Shown here piece by piece: positions 48,639 through 58,293 of a stretch of 64,000 bases of DNA (the first letter of the stretch is position 1; every line of letters begins with the position of its first letter). A program made the translations under genes and the position numbers. The DNA lies in the NCBI GenBank assembly GCA_947475545.1, contig CANJLL010000011.1, forward strand, positions 1-64,000, read 5' to 3'. The notes below the pieces were generated by a model that was given only the letters and a program-made list of their open reading frames with translations, had not been told where the DNA came from and searched no databases. The DNA comes from Chloroflexota bacterium. GTDB taxonomy: Bacteria; Chloroflexota; Limnocylindria; Limnocylindrales; CSP1-4.

Positions 48639-49025
48639 CTACGAGCGGACCGCGACCGCTTCGATCTCGATCAGCGCGTCCTTGGGCAGCGTCTTGACCG
48701 CCACGGTGGACCGGGCCGGCGCCGGGTGCGCGGTGAAGACCTGCGTGTACACGGCGTTCATGGCCGCGAAGTCGCTCATGTCGGCCAGGAAGACCGTGAC
48801 CTTGACGACGTCGGTGACCTCGAAGCCGGCGGCGTTCAGCACGGCGACCAGGTTCTTGAGCGCCCGCTGCGCCTGCGCCGCCGTGTCGCCCTCGACGAGG
48901 TGGCCGGTCGCCGGGTCCAGCCCCAGCTGCCCTGACGTGAAGAGCATGTCGCGGTTCCGGATCGCCTGGCTGTACGGCCCGATGGCGGCCGGGGCGCTGG
49001 TCGTGGAAACGGCTTCGTTGGGCAC
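48639..49025 (-). CDS. ridA: RidA family protein
   Basis: AIGPYSQAIRNRDMLFTSGQLGLDPATGHLVEG...PARSTVAVKTLPKDALIEIEAVA. Confidence 0.93.
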   Translation of the reverse strand: MPNEAVSTTSAPAAIGPYSQAIRNRDMLFTSGQLGLDPATGHLVEGDTAAQAQRALKNLVAVLNAAGFEVTDVVKVTVFLADMSDFAAMNAVYTQVFTAHPAPARSTVAVKTLPKDALIEIEAVAVRS

Positions 49026-49035
49026 AGGGGCACTC

Positions 49036-50037
49036 CTACTCGGCCACGGGGCTTGGCGCCTCGGGGCGGCTGACGATGGACATCGCGGCGATGAAGGGCG
49101 GAGACGCTCCCGGCGCGACCAGGCGGCCGTCGGCCAGGGCGCCCGAGACGAGCGCGGCCGCCTCGCTGGCGGCGGCCTCCGTAGGATAGATCGCCCAGAG
49201 CGTTGGCCCGGAGCCTGACAGGCCCACGGCGCCGCCGGTGAGCCGCATGAGCGCCCGGCGGAACGGCAACAGCGCCGGCACGACGGTGTAGGCGGCGTTG
49301 GCGAGGTCGTTGGCCGTCGCCAGGATCCCCGCCCGGGCGACCAGGTCCGACGCCCGGAGAGCGCCACCCAGCAGCTCGCCGGCGAGGTGGACGGACGAGA
49401 TCCTGGTGGCGCCCGAGGCCGCCGGTGCGGCCGGCCCGCCGGCGGCGAGGGCGGCAAACACGGCGGGGGTGGGCACGGGGACGGCGGGGGTGACCAGGAG
49501 CACGCCCGGGGCCTCGCCACGGATGCCCCTGAGCGGCGTCAGGCGCTCGCCGCGCCCCTCCGCGAGGGCGGGCCCGCCCGAGAGGAAGAACGGGACGTCG
49601 GAGCCCAGGGCCGCGGCGACGTCCAGCCACCGTGCGTCGTCCAGGTCTGCTCCCCACGCCTCGAGGGCGGCATCGATAGCCGCGGCCGCGTCGCTGCTGC
49701 CACCACCCAGCCCCGCAGCCACGGGGATGCGCTTCTCCAGCCGCGCGGCGAGGGGCGGCGTCGAGGCGCCCCGGCCCACGGCGGCGCGTGTCGCCGCGAT
49801 GGCCCGGAGGACGAGGTTGCGCTCCGAAGGACCGGTATCGGCTCCCTCGACGTGGAGCGTGTCGCCGCCGCCCGGAAGCACGGCCACGCTCAGCCGGTCC
49901 GCCAGCGTGACCGGGACCATCACGGAGTGGAGGTTGTGGAAGCCGTCAGCGCGGCGACCCAGCACCGCGAGCGTCAGGTTGACCTTGGCGGGCGCCAGCC
50001 GGATCACCGGGGTGAGACGGCGGGTGGGGTCGCTCAC
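49036..50037 (-). CDS. ispE: 4-diphosphocytidyl-2-C-methyl-D-erythritol kinase
   Basis: APAKVNLTLAVLGRRADGFHNLHSVMVPV; KRIPVAAGLGGGSSDAAAAI. Confidence 0.93.
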   Translation of the reverse strand: MSDPTRRLTPVIRLAPAKVNLTLAVLGRRADGFHNLHSVMVPVTLADRLSVAVLPGGGDTLHVEGADTGPSERNLVLRAIAATRAAVGRGASTPPLAARLEKRIPVAAGLGGGSSDAAAAIDAALEAWGADLDDARWLDVAAALGSDVPFFLSGGPALAEGRGERLTPLRGIRGEAPGVLLVTPAVPVPTPAVFAALAAGGPAAPAASGATRISSVHLAGELLGGALRASDLVARAGILATANDLANAAYTVVPALLPFRRALMRLTGGAVGLSGSGPTLWAIYPTEAAASEAAALVSGALADGRLVAPGASPPFIAAMSIVSRPEAPSPVAE

Positions 50038-51017
50038 ACGCCGTCTGCGGGTTCGTGTGGCGCATCGCTGCCTTCGTCCCCGGTCTCATCCGGAGCGAGG
50101 CTCTCCCGCCGGCGGCCTCGCAGGTCGGGCCCAACGGGCCCCAGCGCCTCGCGCAGCGCCAGCCACTCGCCCACGCCCAGCGTCTGGGGCCGACGGTCGG
50201 GCAGGATCCCCGCAGCGTCCAGCGCCGCGGCGACCTGCGCCCCCGACAGCGGCAGCTGGCGGGCCAGGACGTTGTGGATCATCTTCCGTCGCTCGCGGAA
50301 CGCCGCCTGCACGACGCGCCAGAGGGCATCCTCAGCCGCCGCATCGGGGAGCCGGTCGTCCTCCGGGTAGGGCTCCAGCACCAGGATCGCCGAATCCACC
50401 TTGGGCGCCGGCTCGAAGGAGTCCGGCCGGACGATGCGGGCGATCCGGACCTTGGCGTGGTATTGCACGAAGACCGACAGGTAGCTCATCTGGCCGGGCG
50501 GTGCCGCCACTCGCTCGGCGACCTCGCGCTGGACCATGAGCACCATCCGCGCCGGTCGCGGGGAGCGCTCCAGCAGGCGATGGAGGATGGGGCTGGTGAT
50601 GTGGTACGGCAGGTTTGCGACCACGTCGAACGGCGGCGGCACCAGGTCGGGGAGATCCTGGTCAAGCGCGTCGCCCTCGATCAGGCGGAGCGCCCCCGGC
50701 TCGCCGAAGCCCGCCACGGCCCCCCGGGTCACGGCGTCCACGAGCCGGGCCCGGAGGAACGACGCGAGCCCCGCATCCAGCTCCACCGCCGTCACGCACG
50801 CGCCGGCCTCCAGCAGCGCCCCTGTCAGGATCCCGAGGCCGGGCCCGATCTCCAGCACGCGCCCGCCGGTTCGCGGCTCCGCCGCCTCGAGGATCGACTC
50901 AAGCACTTCGACATCGACCAGGAAGTTCTGCGAGCGATCATGTCGGGCCCGCAGGCCGGCGGCGCGGAGGAGCGACCGAACCGACGCGGCATCCAGGAGC
51001 GGCCGGGCGCCGGTCAC
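50034..51017 (-). CDS. rsmA: 16S rRNA (adenine(1518)-N(6)/adenine(1519)-N(6))-dimethyltransferase
   Basis: RSQNFLVDVEVLESILEAAEPRTGGRVLEIGPGLGILTGALLEAG; DVVANLPYHITSPILHRLLE. Confidence 0.95.
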   Translation of the reverse strand: MTGARPLLDAASVRSLLRAAGLRARHDRSQNFLVDVEVLESILEAAEPRTGGRVLEIGPGLGILTGALLEAGACVTAVELDAGLASFLRARLVDAVTRGAVAGFGEPGALRLIEGDALDQDLPDLVPPPFDVVANLPYHITSPILHRLLERSPRPARMVLMVQREVAERVAAPPGQMSYLSVFVQYHAKVRIARIVRPDSFEPAPKVDSAILVLEPYPEDDRLPDAAAEDALWRVVQAAFRERRKMIHNVLARQLPLSGAQVAAALDAAGILPDRRPQTLGVGEWLALREALGPVGPDLRGRRRESLAPDETGDEGSDAPHEPADGV

Positions 51018-52078
51018 GCGCGCGCCAGCGGGAGCGACGGCCGGGCGACCAGGTCCTCAGCCGCGGATCCGGCCGCGGTAAAGCGCAGATGGCCGGCCGC
51101 GCCGATCATCGCCCCGTTGTCCGTGCACAGGCCGGGTCGCGGGACGATGAGCCTGAGGCCGTGCGCCTCCGTGTCCGCGGCAAGGCGCGCGCGCAGCGCG
51201 CTGTTGGCGGCGACCCCCCCGCCCAGGATGATCGCGCGGGCGCCGGTGGCCGCTGCGGCCCGGATCGCCTTGGTCGCCAGCACGTCAACCACGGCGTCCT
51301 GGAATCCCCACGCCAGCTCGGCGATCATGCCGTCGGAGAGCGATGACTGTTCGTTCTCCGCGATCCCCTCGTCGGCCCGCGCCGTCGCGATCCGCCGGCG
51401 GGCCGCCGTCTTGAGGCCCGAGAAGCTGAAGTCGTACGTGTCGCCCAGCCAGGCTCGCGGGAAGACCAGCTTCCGGTCGATCGCCCGATCTGCCGCCCGC
51501 GAGACCGCCGGCCCGCCCGGGTAGCCCAGGCCCAGCAGGCGACCCACCTTGTCGAAGGCCTCGCCGGCCGCGTCGTCGATCGTCTCGCCCATGAGCCGGT
51601 AGTCTCGCTCGCCGCGCATCTCGAGCAGGAACGTGTGGCCGCCCGAGACGACCAGGGCGATCAGCGGGAAGGGTGGCGCCTCGTGCTCGGGCTCGTCGGG
51701 GTCCAGCAGCCAGGCCGCGTACACGTGCCCTTCGAGGTGGTTGACGCCGATCAACGGCTTGCCGTGCACCCAGGCCAGCGTCCGGGCCACGTTGATGCCC
51801 ACCAGCAGGGCGCCGATCAGGCCCGGCCCGCGGGTCACCGCGATGCCATCGATGTCGGCCCAGTCGGCCCCGGCGCCGGCCATGGCGTCGTCCAGGGCGG
51901 GCAGGATCCAGCGCAGGTGCGCCCGGGCGGCCAGCTCCGGGACCACCCCGCCCGAGGCCGCATGGAGCGCCGTCTGGCTGGCGACCACGTTGGCGTGGAT
52001 CCGCCGGCCGTCTTCGACCAGCGCCACGCCGGTCTCGTCGCACGAGGTCTCGATGGCCAGGAGGAGGCGGCCGCTCAC
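51014..52078 (-). CDS. tsaD: tRNA N6-adenosine threonylcarbamoyltransferase
   Basis: LLLAIETSCDETGVALVEDGR; VTRGPGLIGALLVGINVARTLA; GVNHLEGHVYAAWL. Confidence 0.96.
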   Translation of the reverse strand: MSGRLLLAIETSCDETGVALVEDGRRIHANVVASQTALHAASGGVVPELAARAHLRWILPALDDAMAGAGADWADIDGIAVTRGPGLIGALLVGINVARTLAWVHGKPLIGVNHLEGHVYAAWLLDPDEPEHEAPPFPLIALVVSGGHTFLLEMRGERDYRLMGETIDDAAGEAFDKVGRLLGLGYPGGPAVSRAADRAIDRKLVFPRAWLGDTYDFSFSGLKTAARRRIATARADEGIAENEQSSLSDGMIAELAWGFQDAVVDVLATKAIRAAAATGARAIILGGGVAANSALRARLAADTEAHGLRLIVPRPGLCTDNGAMIGAAGHLRFTAAGSAAEDLVARPSLPLARA

Positions 52079-52647
52079 GACAACGCCCCGAGGTCGCCGG
52101 CGCCGCCCGTGTCGGGCCCATCCACGTCCGCAGCCGCAAGCTCCGCCCTGAGCCGCTCCAGGCGCTCGCGGAGCGCGGGCGTGGCCAGGGGCTCGGTCGT
52201 CATGATCAGGGCATCCTCGTTGTCGTCCGTGTAGTAGCGGGGCCGGAGGCCGACCGGGCGAAAGCCGTACTTCTCATACAGCCGGCGGGCCGCCAGGTTC
52301 GAGAGCCGGACCTCGAGGGTGGCCTCGTTGGCGCCCCGGCCCACGGCGACATCGAGCAGGGCAAGGAGCAGTCGCTCCCCGATCCGCCGGCGACGCATGG
52401 GCGGGTCGACGGCAAACGTGGTGATATGGGCCTCGTCGACCATCAGCCACACGCCGCCATAGGCGATCACCTCGCCGTTGCGCCGGACGACCAGGTAGGA
52501 CGCCAGGCGGTTCGCCTCGATCTCACTTCGGTATGCCTGCGTCGGCCAGGGCGTGGTGAAGCTGGCCTTCTCGATCGCCTGCACCGCGGGGAGATCGGCG
52601 ACGGTCATCGGGCCCACCTCCAGCCTCACCGGTGGTCGCGCGACCAT
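52075..52647 (-). CDS. rimI: ribosomal protein S18-alanine N-acetyltransferase
   Basis: MTVADLPAVQAIEKASFTTPW; FAVDPPMRRRRIGERLLLALL; ARRLYEKYGFRPVGLRPRYY. Confidence 0.92.
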   Translation of the reverse strand: MVARPPVRLEVGPMTVADLPAVQAIEKASFTTPWPTQAYRSEIEANRLASYLVVRRNGEVIAYGGVWLMVDEAHITTFAVDPPMRRRRIGERLLLALLDVAVGRGANEATLEVRLSNLAARRLYEKYGFRPVGLRPRYYTDDNEDALIMTTEPLATPALRERLERLRAELAAADVDGPDTGGAGDLGALS

Positions 52648-53354
52648 TCGATCTCCCCGGCGGCCTGCGGAACGCCGCGCGGCAGCGTCACGTACTCCGG
52701 GACCAGCGTGTGCGGGTCGTCGGCCTGGCCGTCGGCCAGTCGAGCCGCGCCCATGGACAGCAGCGTCGTGGCCAGGCCAGCCTGCGCGGCGAGCCCCAGC
52801 GCGATGGCGTCATCCGGCGCGCGCCCCGCGAGGTCCACCGCCACGAGGCGGTGCCCGACCGCAACCTCCGGATCGCGGCCGCCCGGCAGGAGCGCCGCCA
52901 CTGCGCCGAGCCGGAGGATCAGTCGGTCGGATGATCCGGCGGGCAGAAGCAGCACGCCATCTGGCGCGCCCGCGGCCCGCAGCAGCGCCTCGCCACTGGA
53001 CAGGCCCACCAGCGGGATCGCGAGCTGGTGCGCCAGCGTCTTGGCGGTCGCGAGCCCCACCCGGAGCCCCGTGAACGCCCCGGGCCCGGCGCCGACGACA
53101 ATCGCCGCCAGGTCGCCCGGGACCACCCCGGCATCCGTCAGCAGCAGCGCAATCCGGGGCAGGAGCTCCTCGGAGTGGCGCTGACCCGCCGTCCAGGACT
53201 GGGACGCGAGCACACGACCGTCCCGCCCGCCCAGGGCCACGACGGCTGTCGACGTCGCGGTGTCAATCGCCAGGATCAGCCCGCCGCCCGCCAGCCCGCC
53301 GCCCGCCAGCCCGCCGCCCGCCAGCCCGCCGCCCGCCACGCTGTCGCCCATCAA
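52626..53354 (-). CDS. tsaB: tRNA threonylcarbamoyladenosine biosynthesis protein TsaB
   Basis: LILAIDTATSTAVVALGG...GAGPGAFTGLRVGLATAKTLA; N-terminus carries AGGGL repeats. Confidence 0.92.
   Translation of the reverse strand: MMGDSVAGGGLAGGGLAGGGLAGGGLILAIDTATSTAVVALGGRDGRVLASQSWTAGQRHSEELLPRIALLLTDAGVVPGDLAAIVVGAGPGAFTGLRVGLATAKTLAHQLAIPLVGLSSGEALLRAAGAPDGVLLLPAGSSDRLILRLGAVAALLPGGRDPEVAVGHRLVAVDLAGRAPDDAIALGLAAQAGLATTLLSMGAARLADGQADDPHTLVPEYVTLPRGVPQAAGEIEWSRDHR
53280..53339. repeat. 15-bp tandem repeat x4 coding for AGGGL at the TsaB N-terminus (minus strand)
   Basis: cccgccgcccgccag x4 (last copy ends cac). Confidence 0.9.
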
Positions 53355-53824
53355 CCCGCTGCCACGAGGTAGCGCGCCATGCGCGGCGTCCCGGCGCGGA
53401 GGGTGATGGTCCGCGAATCATCACCCGTCCCGGCGATCTCGATGTCGAGGCGGTCATCGGGCAGGGCATCGCCGAGCCGGTCCGGCCACTCGACGAGCGT
53501 GACCCCGCCGGCCCGGCGCTCATCGAGGAGACCGCCGGCGAGGGCATCGCTGGCATCGGCCAGCCGGTACAGGTCGACGTGGAAGAGCGGGAGGCGCCCC
53601 TCGTGCTCGGCCATCAGGATGAAGGTGGGCGAGGTCACGGTGCCCGGCACGCCCAGGCCGGCGCCAAACCCCTTGGCAAAGACCGTCTTGCCCGCGCCAA
53701 GGTCGCCCCACAGGCAGAGCAGGTCGCCCGGCTGTGCGACAGCGGCGAGGCGTGATCCCAGCAGCCGCGTCTCGGATGCATCGGAGCTGCGGACCTGGCG
53801 GATCATGGAGCTGGTCGCGAACAT
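53351..53824 (-). CDS. tsaE: tRNA threonylcarbamoyladenosine biosynthesis protein TsaE (P-loop)
   Basis: LWGDLGAGKTVFAKGFGAGLGV...TSPTFILMAEHEG...FHVDLYRL. Confidence 0.94.
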   Translation of the reverse strand: MFATSSMIRQVRSSDASETRLLGSRLAAVAQPGDLLCLWGDLGAGKTVFAKGFGAGLGVPGTVTSPTFILMAEHEGRLPLFHVDLYRLADASDALAGGLLDERRAGGVTLVEWPDRLGDALPDDRLDIEIAGTGDDSRTITLRAGTPRMARYLVAAG

Positions 53825-53856
53825 GAGGCGAGGGTAGCGGAAGGCGGGATCTTCGG

Positions 53857-54945
53857 TCAGGCGAACCGCTCGAGGTCGCCAAGCGGGACGGAGATCGTCT
53901 CGCCGCCGTCGAGCTCCACGCGGCCGGTCTCCAGCCAGACCCCGCCCGGGAACCGGCGCGGGCCCGCCATGCCCGCCCAACGGCCCTCCGCGCCCGCGAG
54001 CGCACCGGCCCGGATCCGGACCAGGTCGGTCGGCGGGACGGGCAGCGCAGGCGCGTCCCCGGCCACCTCGAAGGCCAGGCAGGCCGGGTCCACGACGATG
54101 CCGACGTCCAGGCCCTCCAGGGCCTCGAGGATCGCCATCACGGGGGAGGAGATCGGCCGCCGAAGCGTTCCGTCCAGGACGAGCACGGCAAACGGCGGGA
54201 GCCGCTGGCGAGACGCCCGCTGGCGTGCCTCCGACGCCATGAAGTCGCGGCGCTCCTTGCTGGGCATGGCCCCAACCACCACCCCTCGAACACCCATCGC
54301 GCGCGCGCGGGTCAGCGCCTCCGCATCGATTCGTGCCCCGACCACGAGGATCTCGCCCGCCCGCCCAACGTCGATCGCCGAGGCCCGAAGCTCCCCACCC
54401 GGCGTCGCCGCAATGGCCAGTCGTCCGCGGGTCGGCCCGCCAAGGACGGTCGAGCCGAGGACGCCGGACGCAGTGGTTGCGAGGCTGATCCCGGCGCCAC
54501 CGCTGACGCTGGTGACGATGCCGTCGACCGGAGCCTCGAGCGGATCGGCAATCTCGCCGGCGATCACCCGCCAGCGCCCGTCGAGCTCGAACAGGTACTC
54601 CCCGGCCAGGTTGGGATCGATCCCGGCGCCGGGCTCCGGTGCCCAGCGCTGGCCCGGCCTGGGCGCTACGGCGGCGCGCTCGCCGCGTCCGACACGACCG
54701 GCTCGCCGGATCATCGGCTCTCGCAGCCGTCGCGCCAGGGCGCTGCCTGCCACGACCTGGTCCCCCGCCGCGACAAGCGGCTGATCGCCCGGCGCCAGCG
54801 CCAGCCGGACGGTCAGGACGGGATCGATGATGCGGCGAACGGCCAGCAGCGAGAAGCCAGCATCGCCGGCTGGGTCGCCATCGCCGGGCCCGGCGGGCCG
54901 GTTGGCGTCGGCCGCCGATCCGGCAGCCGACCAGCGCGCCCTCAC
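53857..54945 (-). CDS. hypothetical protein with barrel-sandwich-like segment; partner of the MutL-like gene
   Basis: PVDGIVTSVSGGAGISLATTASGVLGSTVLGG...; GTG start overlaps upstream stop by 4 bp. Confidence 0.65.
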   Translation of the reverse strand: MRARWSAAGSAADANRPAGPGDGDPAGDAGFSLLAVRRIIDPVLTVRLALAPGDQPLVAAGDQVVAGSALARRLREPMIRRAGRVGRGERAAVAPRPGQRWAPEPGAGIDPNLAGEYLFELDGRWRVIAGEIADPLEAPVDGIVTSVSGGAGISLATTASGVLGSTVLGGPTRGRLAIAATPGGELRASAIDVGRAGEILVVGARIDAEALTRARAMGVRGVVVGAMPSKERRDFMASEARQRASRQRLPPFAVLVLDGTLRRPISSPVMAILEALEGLDVGIVVDPACLAFEVAGDAPALPVPPTDLVRIRAGALAGAEGRWAGMAGPRRFPGGVWLETGRVELDGGETISVPLGDLERFA

Positions 54946-56630
54946 GCCGTCCCCCCGGGCCAGGCCGAATCCTCCCAACGGGCCAGCAGCTCGCGGCGCG
55001 CCTCCCGCCGATCCGGGAGCCGGAGCGGAACGTCGCGCAGGTCGATCAGCAACCCACCGACCCCACCGGCAACGTCGACCGAGAGACGGCGCCCGTAGCT
55101 CCCCAGGAGCACGGGCTCGGCGGACTCGAGCAGGACCGTGGCCTGCTCCCCCGGCGGAACCGGTGTGAATTCCAGGGCGCCATGATCGAGGCCCATCGTC
55201 ATCGTCCCGCCCGGGGAGTCGACGATCACGCGGCCGGCCCGTCGGCCGGGTCGGATCGCGCCGGGCATCACGATCGAGCCGAGCGGCAGGAGCAGGTCGC
55301 CGGCGAGATCTGCGACCAGGATGTCTCGCTCGACCGGGTCGCTGACGGTACCCAGGGGACCCAGGAGGCGCGCGTGGTCGAAGACCACCTGGATCGCCGC
55401 CGGCCGCCGGACGGCGTCCGCCAGCGCCAGGAGGATCGCCGCGGCGGGCGCAGGAGCAAATGCGCCGCCGGCCATCACCACCAGGTCGGGGGCAGGGCCG
55501 TCACCGATCTCCGGGGTGAGTGCCGCTAGGCGGCTGAGCGCGGCCCGGGCCGCCGCCAGGCGGAGCCGGGCACCATCGCCGGCCACCCCCGTCCACGGCG
55601 CGGCGCGCAGCTCGAGCAGGCGGTCACGGAGCCGATGGCGGTCGAACGGCTGGGTGGACCACGCCTGGACCGCCTCCAGGCGTGCCTCGCTGAGCTCGTA
55701 CGGCACCAGCGCCGCGCCTGCGCCCTGGACTGCCCGGACGTGGCTGCTGCCCGCGGTGGGACCCGGTGTCGCGCTGGCCCGCAGCCCCCCGTCCAGGCCG
55801 ATCTCCAGCAGCTCGACCCGCCGGTCCAGTGCCCCGGCCAGCCCCCCCAGGGCGGCCGTCATGGCCTGGCGCGACTCTGCCGGATCGCGCCGCAACCCCG
55901 CCAGCGCCGCGGTCAGGGCGGCCCATTCGACGCCGTCTTCGACGTCGCGGGGCACCAGCAGGACACGGGGGTGGGCCGACACGTCGTTCGATGCGGGTCG
56001 TGCCACGCCGGCCGCCGACTCCTGGTCGCCCCTGCGCAGGCCCCGGAGCCGTCCGTCGCGACCAGGGAGCCCGAACCGCGTCCGCAGGTTGCCTGCCGAC
56101 CCGGCCAGCACCACCGTGAGATCCGGGCGCCGCTGCGCCGCCGCAGCGGCCAGCGCCACCAGCTCCGGAAGGCCGGCCCGCTCATCCCCACCGGGCGGAT
56201 CGCCGGCGCCCACCACGGCAACGGAGACAGCGGGGTCCAGCAGGAGGGCGGTCATCGCTCCCGCGTGCAGCCGGTCGCCACTTGCCCCGCGCCAACGCCA
56301 GCCCGAGCGGGCCACAGCGACCGTCAGCGGCTCAAGGGCGCGCGCGGAAGCCGCGAACACAGCCACGGTCCCCGGCACCAAGCTTCGAGCGACCAGGTGC
56401 GGCATGTCCTGCGTGGACCCGCGGGCGAGCCCCACGGTCGCGGCCAGGTCGGGATCCGCGCTCCGGATGCGCTCCGCGAGCAGCTCGAGCAGGACATCGA
56501 CTGGGGCAGAGGCTGGCGCCGCGAGCGCTCCCAGCAGGCGCCACCGACCCGCGACGCGGCCGATCAACGCGGTCGCGGTCGTGGCAGCCCCAAGGTCGAG
56601 CGTGGCGAACGCGCGGGGAGTGCCCTTCAC
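54942..56630 (-). CDS. GlmL/MutL-like ASKHA-fold ATPase (divergent)
   Basis: N-terminal FATLDLGAATTATALIGRVAGRWRLLG; C-terminal DLVVMAGGAFAPAPAAAILLALADAVRRPAAIQVVFDHARLLGPLGTV...LLPLGSIVMPG pattern of the MutL family; GTG start assumed. Confidence 0.65.
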   Translation of the reverse strand: MKGTPRAFATLDLGAATTATALIGRVAGRWRLLGALAAPASAPVDVLLELLAERIRSADPDLAATVGLARGSTQDMPHLVARSLVPGTVAVFAASARALEPLTVAVARSGWRWRGASGDRLHAGAMTALLLDPAVSVAVVGAGDPPGGDERAGLPELVALAAAAAQRRPDLTVVLAGSAGNLRTRFGLPGRDGRLRGLRRGDQESAAGVARPASNDVSAHPRVLLVPRDVEDGVEWAALTAALAGLRRDPAESRQAMTAALGGLAGALDRRVELLEIGLDGGLRASATPGPTAGSSHVRAVQGAGAALVPYELSEARLEAVQAWSTQPFDRHRLRDRLLELRAAPWTGVAGDGARLRLAAARAALSRLAALTPEIGDGPAPDLVVMAGGAFAPAPAAAILLALADAVRRPAAIQVVFDHARLLGPLGTVSDPVERDILVADLAGDLLLPLGSIVMPGAIRPGRRAGRVIVDSPGGTMTMGLDHGALEFTPVPPGEQATVLLESAEPVLLGSYGRRLSVDVAGGVGGLLIDLRDVPLRLPDRREARRELLARWEDSAWPGGTA

Positions 56631-56741
56631 CTCGCCAATGCTACGCGGCACCGCACGCTCCGGTGCCAGGACCCGGCCCGGCCTCGCCACGGGACCGGGA
56701 GCTTGAACCCGGGAGCGGCGGACGTGAACGCCCGACCCAGG

Positions 56742-57032
56742 TCAGGCGTCCCAGCCGTCATCCTCGTCGATCTCCTCGAGGCGCTCGATGAGAAGCTCGA
56801 TGCCGGCGTCGTCCGCGAGGATCGCGGACGCCGCGGCGAGCTCGCCGCCGAACACGCCGCGCAACACAGGGTCGAAGAAGAGCATGGCATTGGCGCCGAG
56901 GGCCCGGTATGGCCGGCTGGCCTGGAGGAACTGCACCGCCGGACCGGCGAGGCCGCGCAACATGATCTCGCGGGCAGCCTCTTCCACCAGCTCGCTGCGC
57001 TGCTCCTCGGTGGGCTCCATGGGGAGGCTCAT
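56742..57032 (-). CDS. small hypothetical acidic-tailed protein
   Basis: 96 aa, translationally coupled to alr; ends IELLIERLEEIDEDDGWDA. Confidence 0.6.
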   Translation of the reverse strand: MSLPMEPTEEQRSELVEEAAREIMLRGLAGPAVQFLQASRPYRALGANAMLFFDPVLRGVFGGELAAASAILADDAGIELLIERLEEIDEDDGWDA

Positions 57033-58243
57033 GCCCGGCGACCCTCGCTGACGAGCGTCCTGACGCCGGCGACGCCAGCGGCGGCATCGTACACCCGGGG
57101 CAGGCGCCGGGAGAGACCCGTGACGACCTCGCGGGAGATGGTGCCGCGGGTCAGCGCCACGTCCCCCGCGGTGATCTCATCATCACCCTGGCGGCCGATG
57201 AGCACGAACTCATCGTCCACGGTGACCGCCGGACCCGGGACGTCCGTCACGTCCGCCATGATGGCGTCCATCGCCACGTTGCCCACGAGCGGCACCCGCT
57301 GGCCGCGCACCAGGGCCTCTGCGCGGTTGGACAGGGCGCGCGGCCAGCCGTCCGCGTAGCCCAGCGGCAGGGTCGCGATGCGGCTGGGGCGAGCCGTCAC
57401 GAAGGTCGGCCCGTAGGAGATCCCCCACCCCGCCGGCAGGTCCAGGACGCGCACGGGGCGGGCATGCAGCGAGAGGGCCGGACGGACCGGCGGCACGTCC
57501 CGCGGACCGGCGAGAGCGCGGCCCACGTCGTCCACCGGGACTGGGTCGAGGACCAGGCCATACAGGAGGAGGCCGGGCCGGATCGCCTCCATGGCCGGCA
57601 CCGGGAGGTGCAGGAGGTCGCCGCTCGCCGAGATGTGCCGGTCAGGCACGGGCAGGCCGGCGGTGCGAAGGGCTCTCGCGGCGGCATCCAGCGACGCCTC
57701 CTGGGCCGTGGTCCGGCCCTCGTCCTCCGGCTCCTGCAGGTGCGTCCACAGGCCAGCCAGCCGGAGGCCCGGCGTCGCTCGGATGCGCCGGGCCGCGGCG
57801 ACCACGGAGGCGACGGCCACGCCGTCGCGTCCGAGGCCTGTCTCGACGCCGAGATGGACGCGGAGCGCACGCCGGCCCCTGGCGCCGACCATGGCTCCCG
57901 CGAGACGGTCAAGCAGGTCCATGTCGCCCACGGATACCGCCACGCCGCGGCGCGCGGCGTCGGGTGCGGCGCCCGCCGGAATGGCATAGAGCACCAGGAT
58001 GGGAGCCGTGACACCACCCCGTCGCAACTCGAGTGCCTCGTCCCAGGTGGCAACGCCAAAGCCGTCCGCGCCGGCGTCCTGCAGCGCCCGCGCCACCGGG
58101 ACGGCGCCGTGGCCGTAGGCGTCCGCCTTGACGACCGGCTCAACCCGCACTCCCGGGGCAACGAGCGGCCGCAGGACCCCGAGGTTATGGACCAGCGCGT
58201 CGAGGTCGATCTCCGCCCACGCGGTGCGCGGCAGGGCCGGCAA
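57029..58243 (-). CDS. alr: alanine racemase
   Basis: AWAEIDLDALVHNLGVLR; VVKADAYGHGAVPVA; GNVAMDAIMADVTD. Confidence 0.95.
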   Translation of the reverse strand: MPALPRTAWAEIDLDALVHNLGVLRPLVAPGVRVEPVVKADAYGHGAVPVARALQDAGADGFGVATWDEALELRRGGVTAPILVLYAIPAGAAPDAARRGVAVSVGDMDLLDRLAGAMVGARGRRALRVHLGVETGLGRDGVAVASVVAAARRIRATPGLRLAGLWTHLQEPEDEGRTTAQEASLDAAARALRTAGLPVPDRHISASGDLLHLPVPAMEAIRPGLLLYGLVLDPVPVDDVGRALAGPRDVPPVRPALSLHARPVRVLDLPAGWGISYGPTFVTARPSRIATLPLGYADGWPRALSNRAEALVRGQRVPLVGNVAMDAIMADVTDVPGPAVTVDDEFVLIGRQGDDEITAGDVALTRGTISREVVTGLSRRLPRVYDAAAGVAGVRTLVSEGRRA

Positions 58244-58293
58244 GCCCGCGGCGGTGAGGCGCTCCTCGATGGGGGCGCGCCGGGGCGGCTCGC

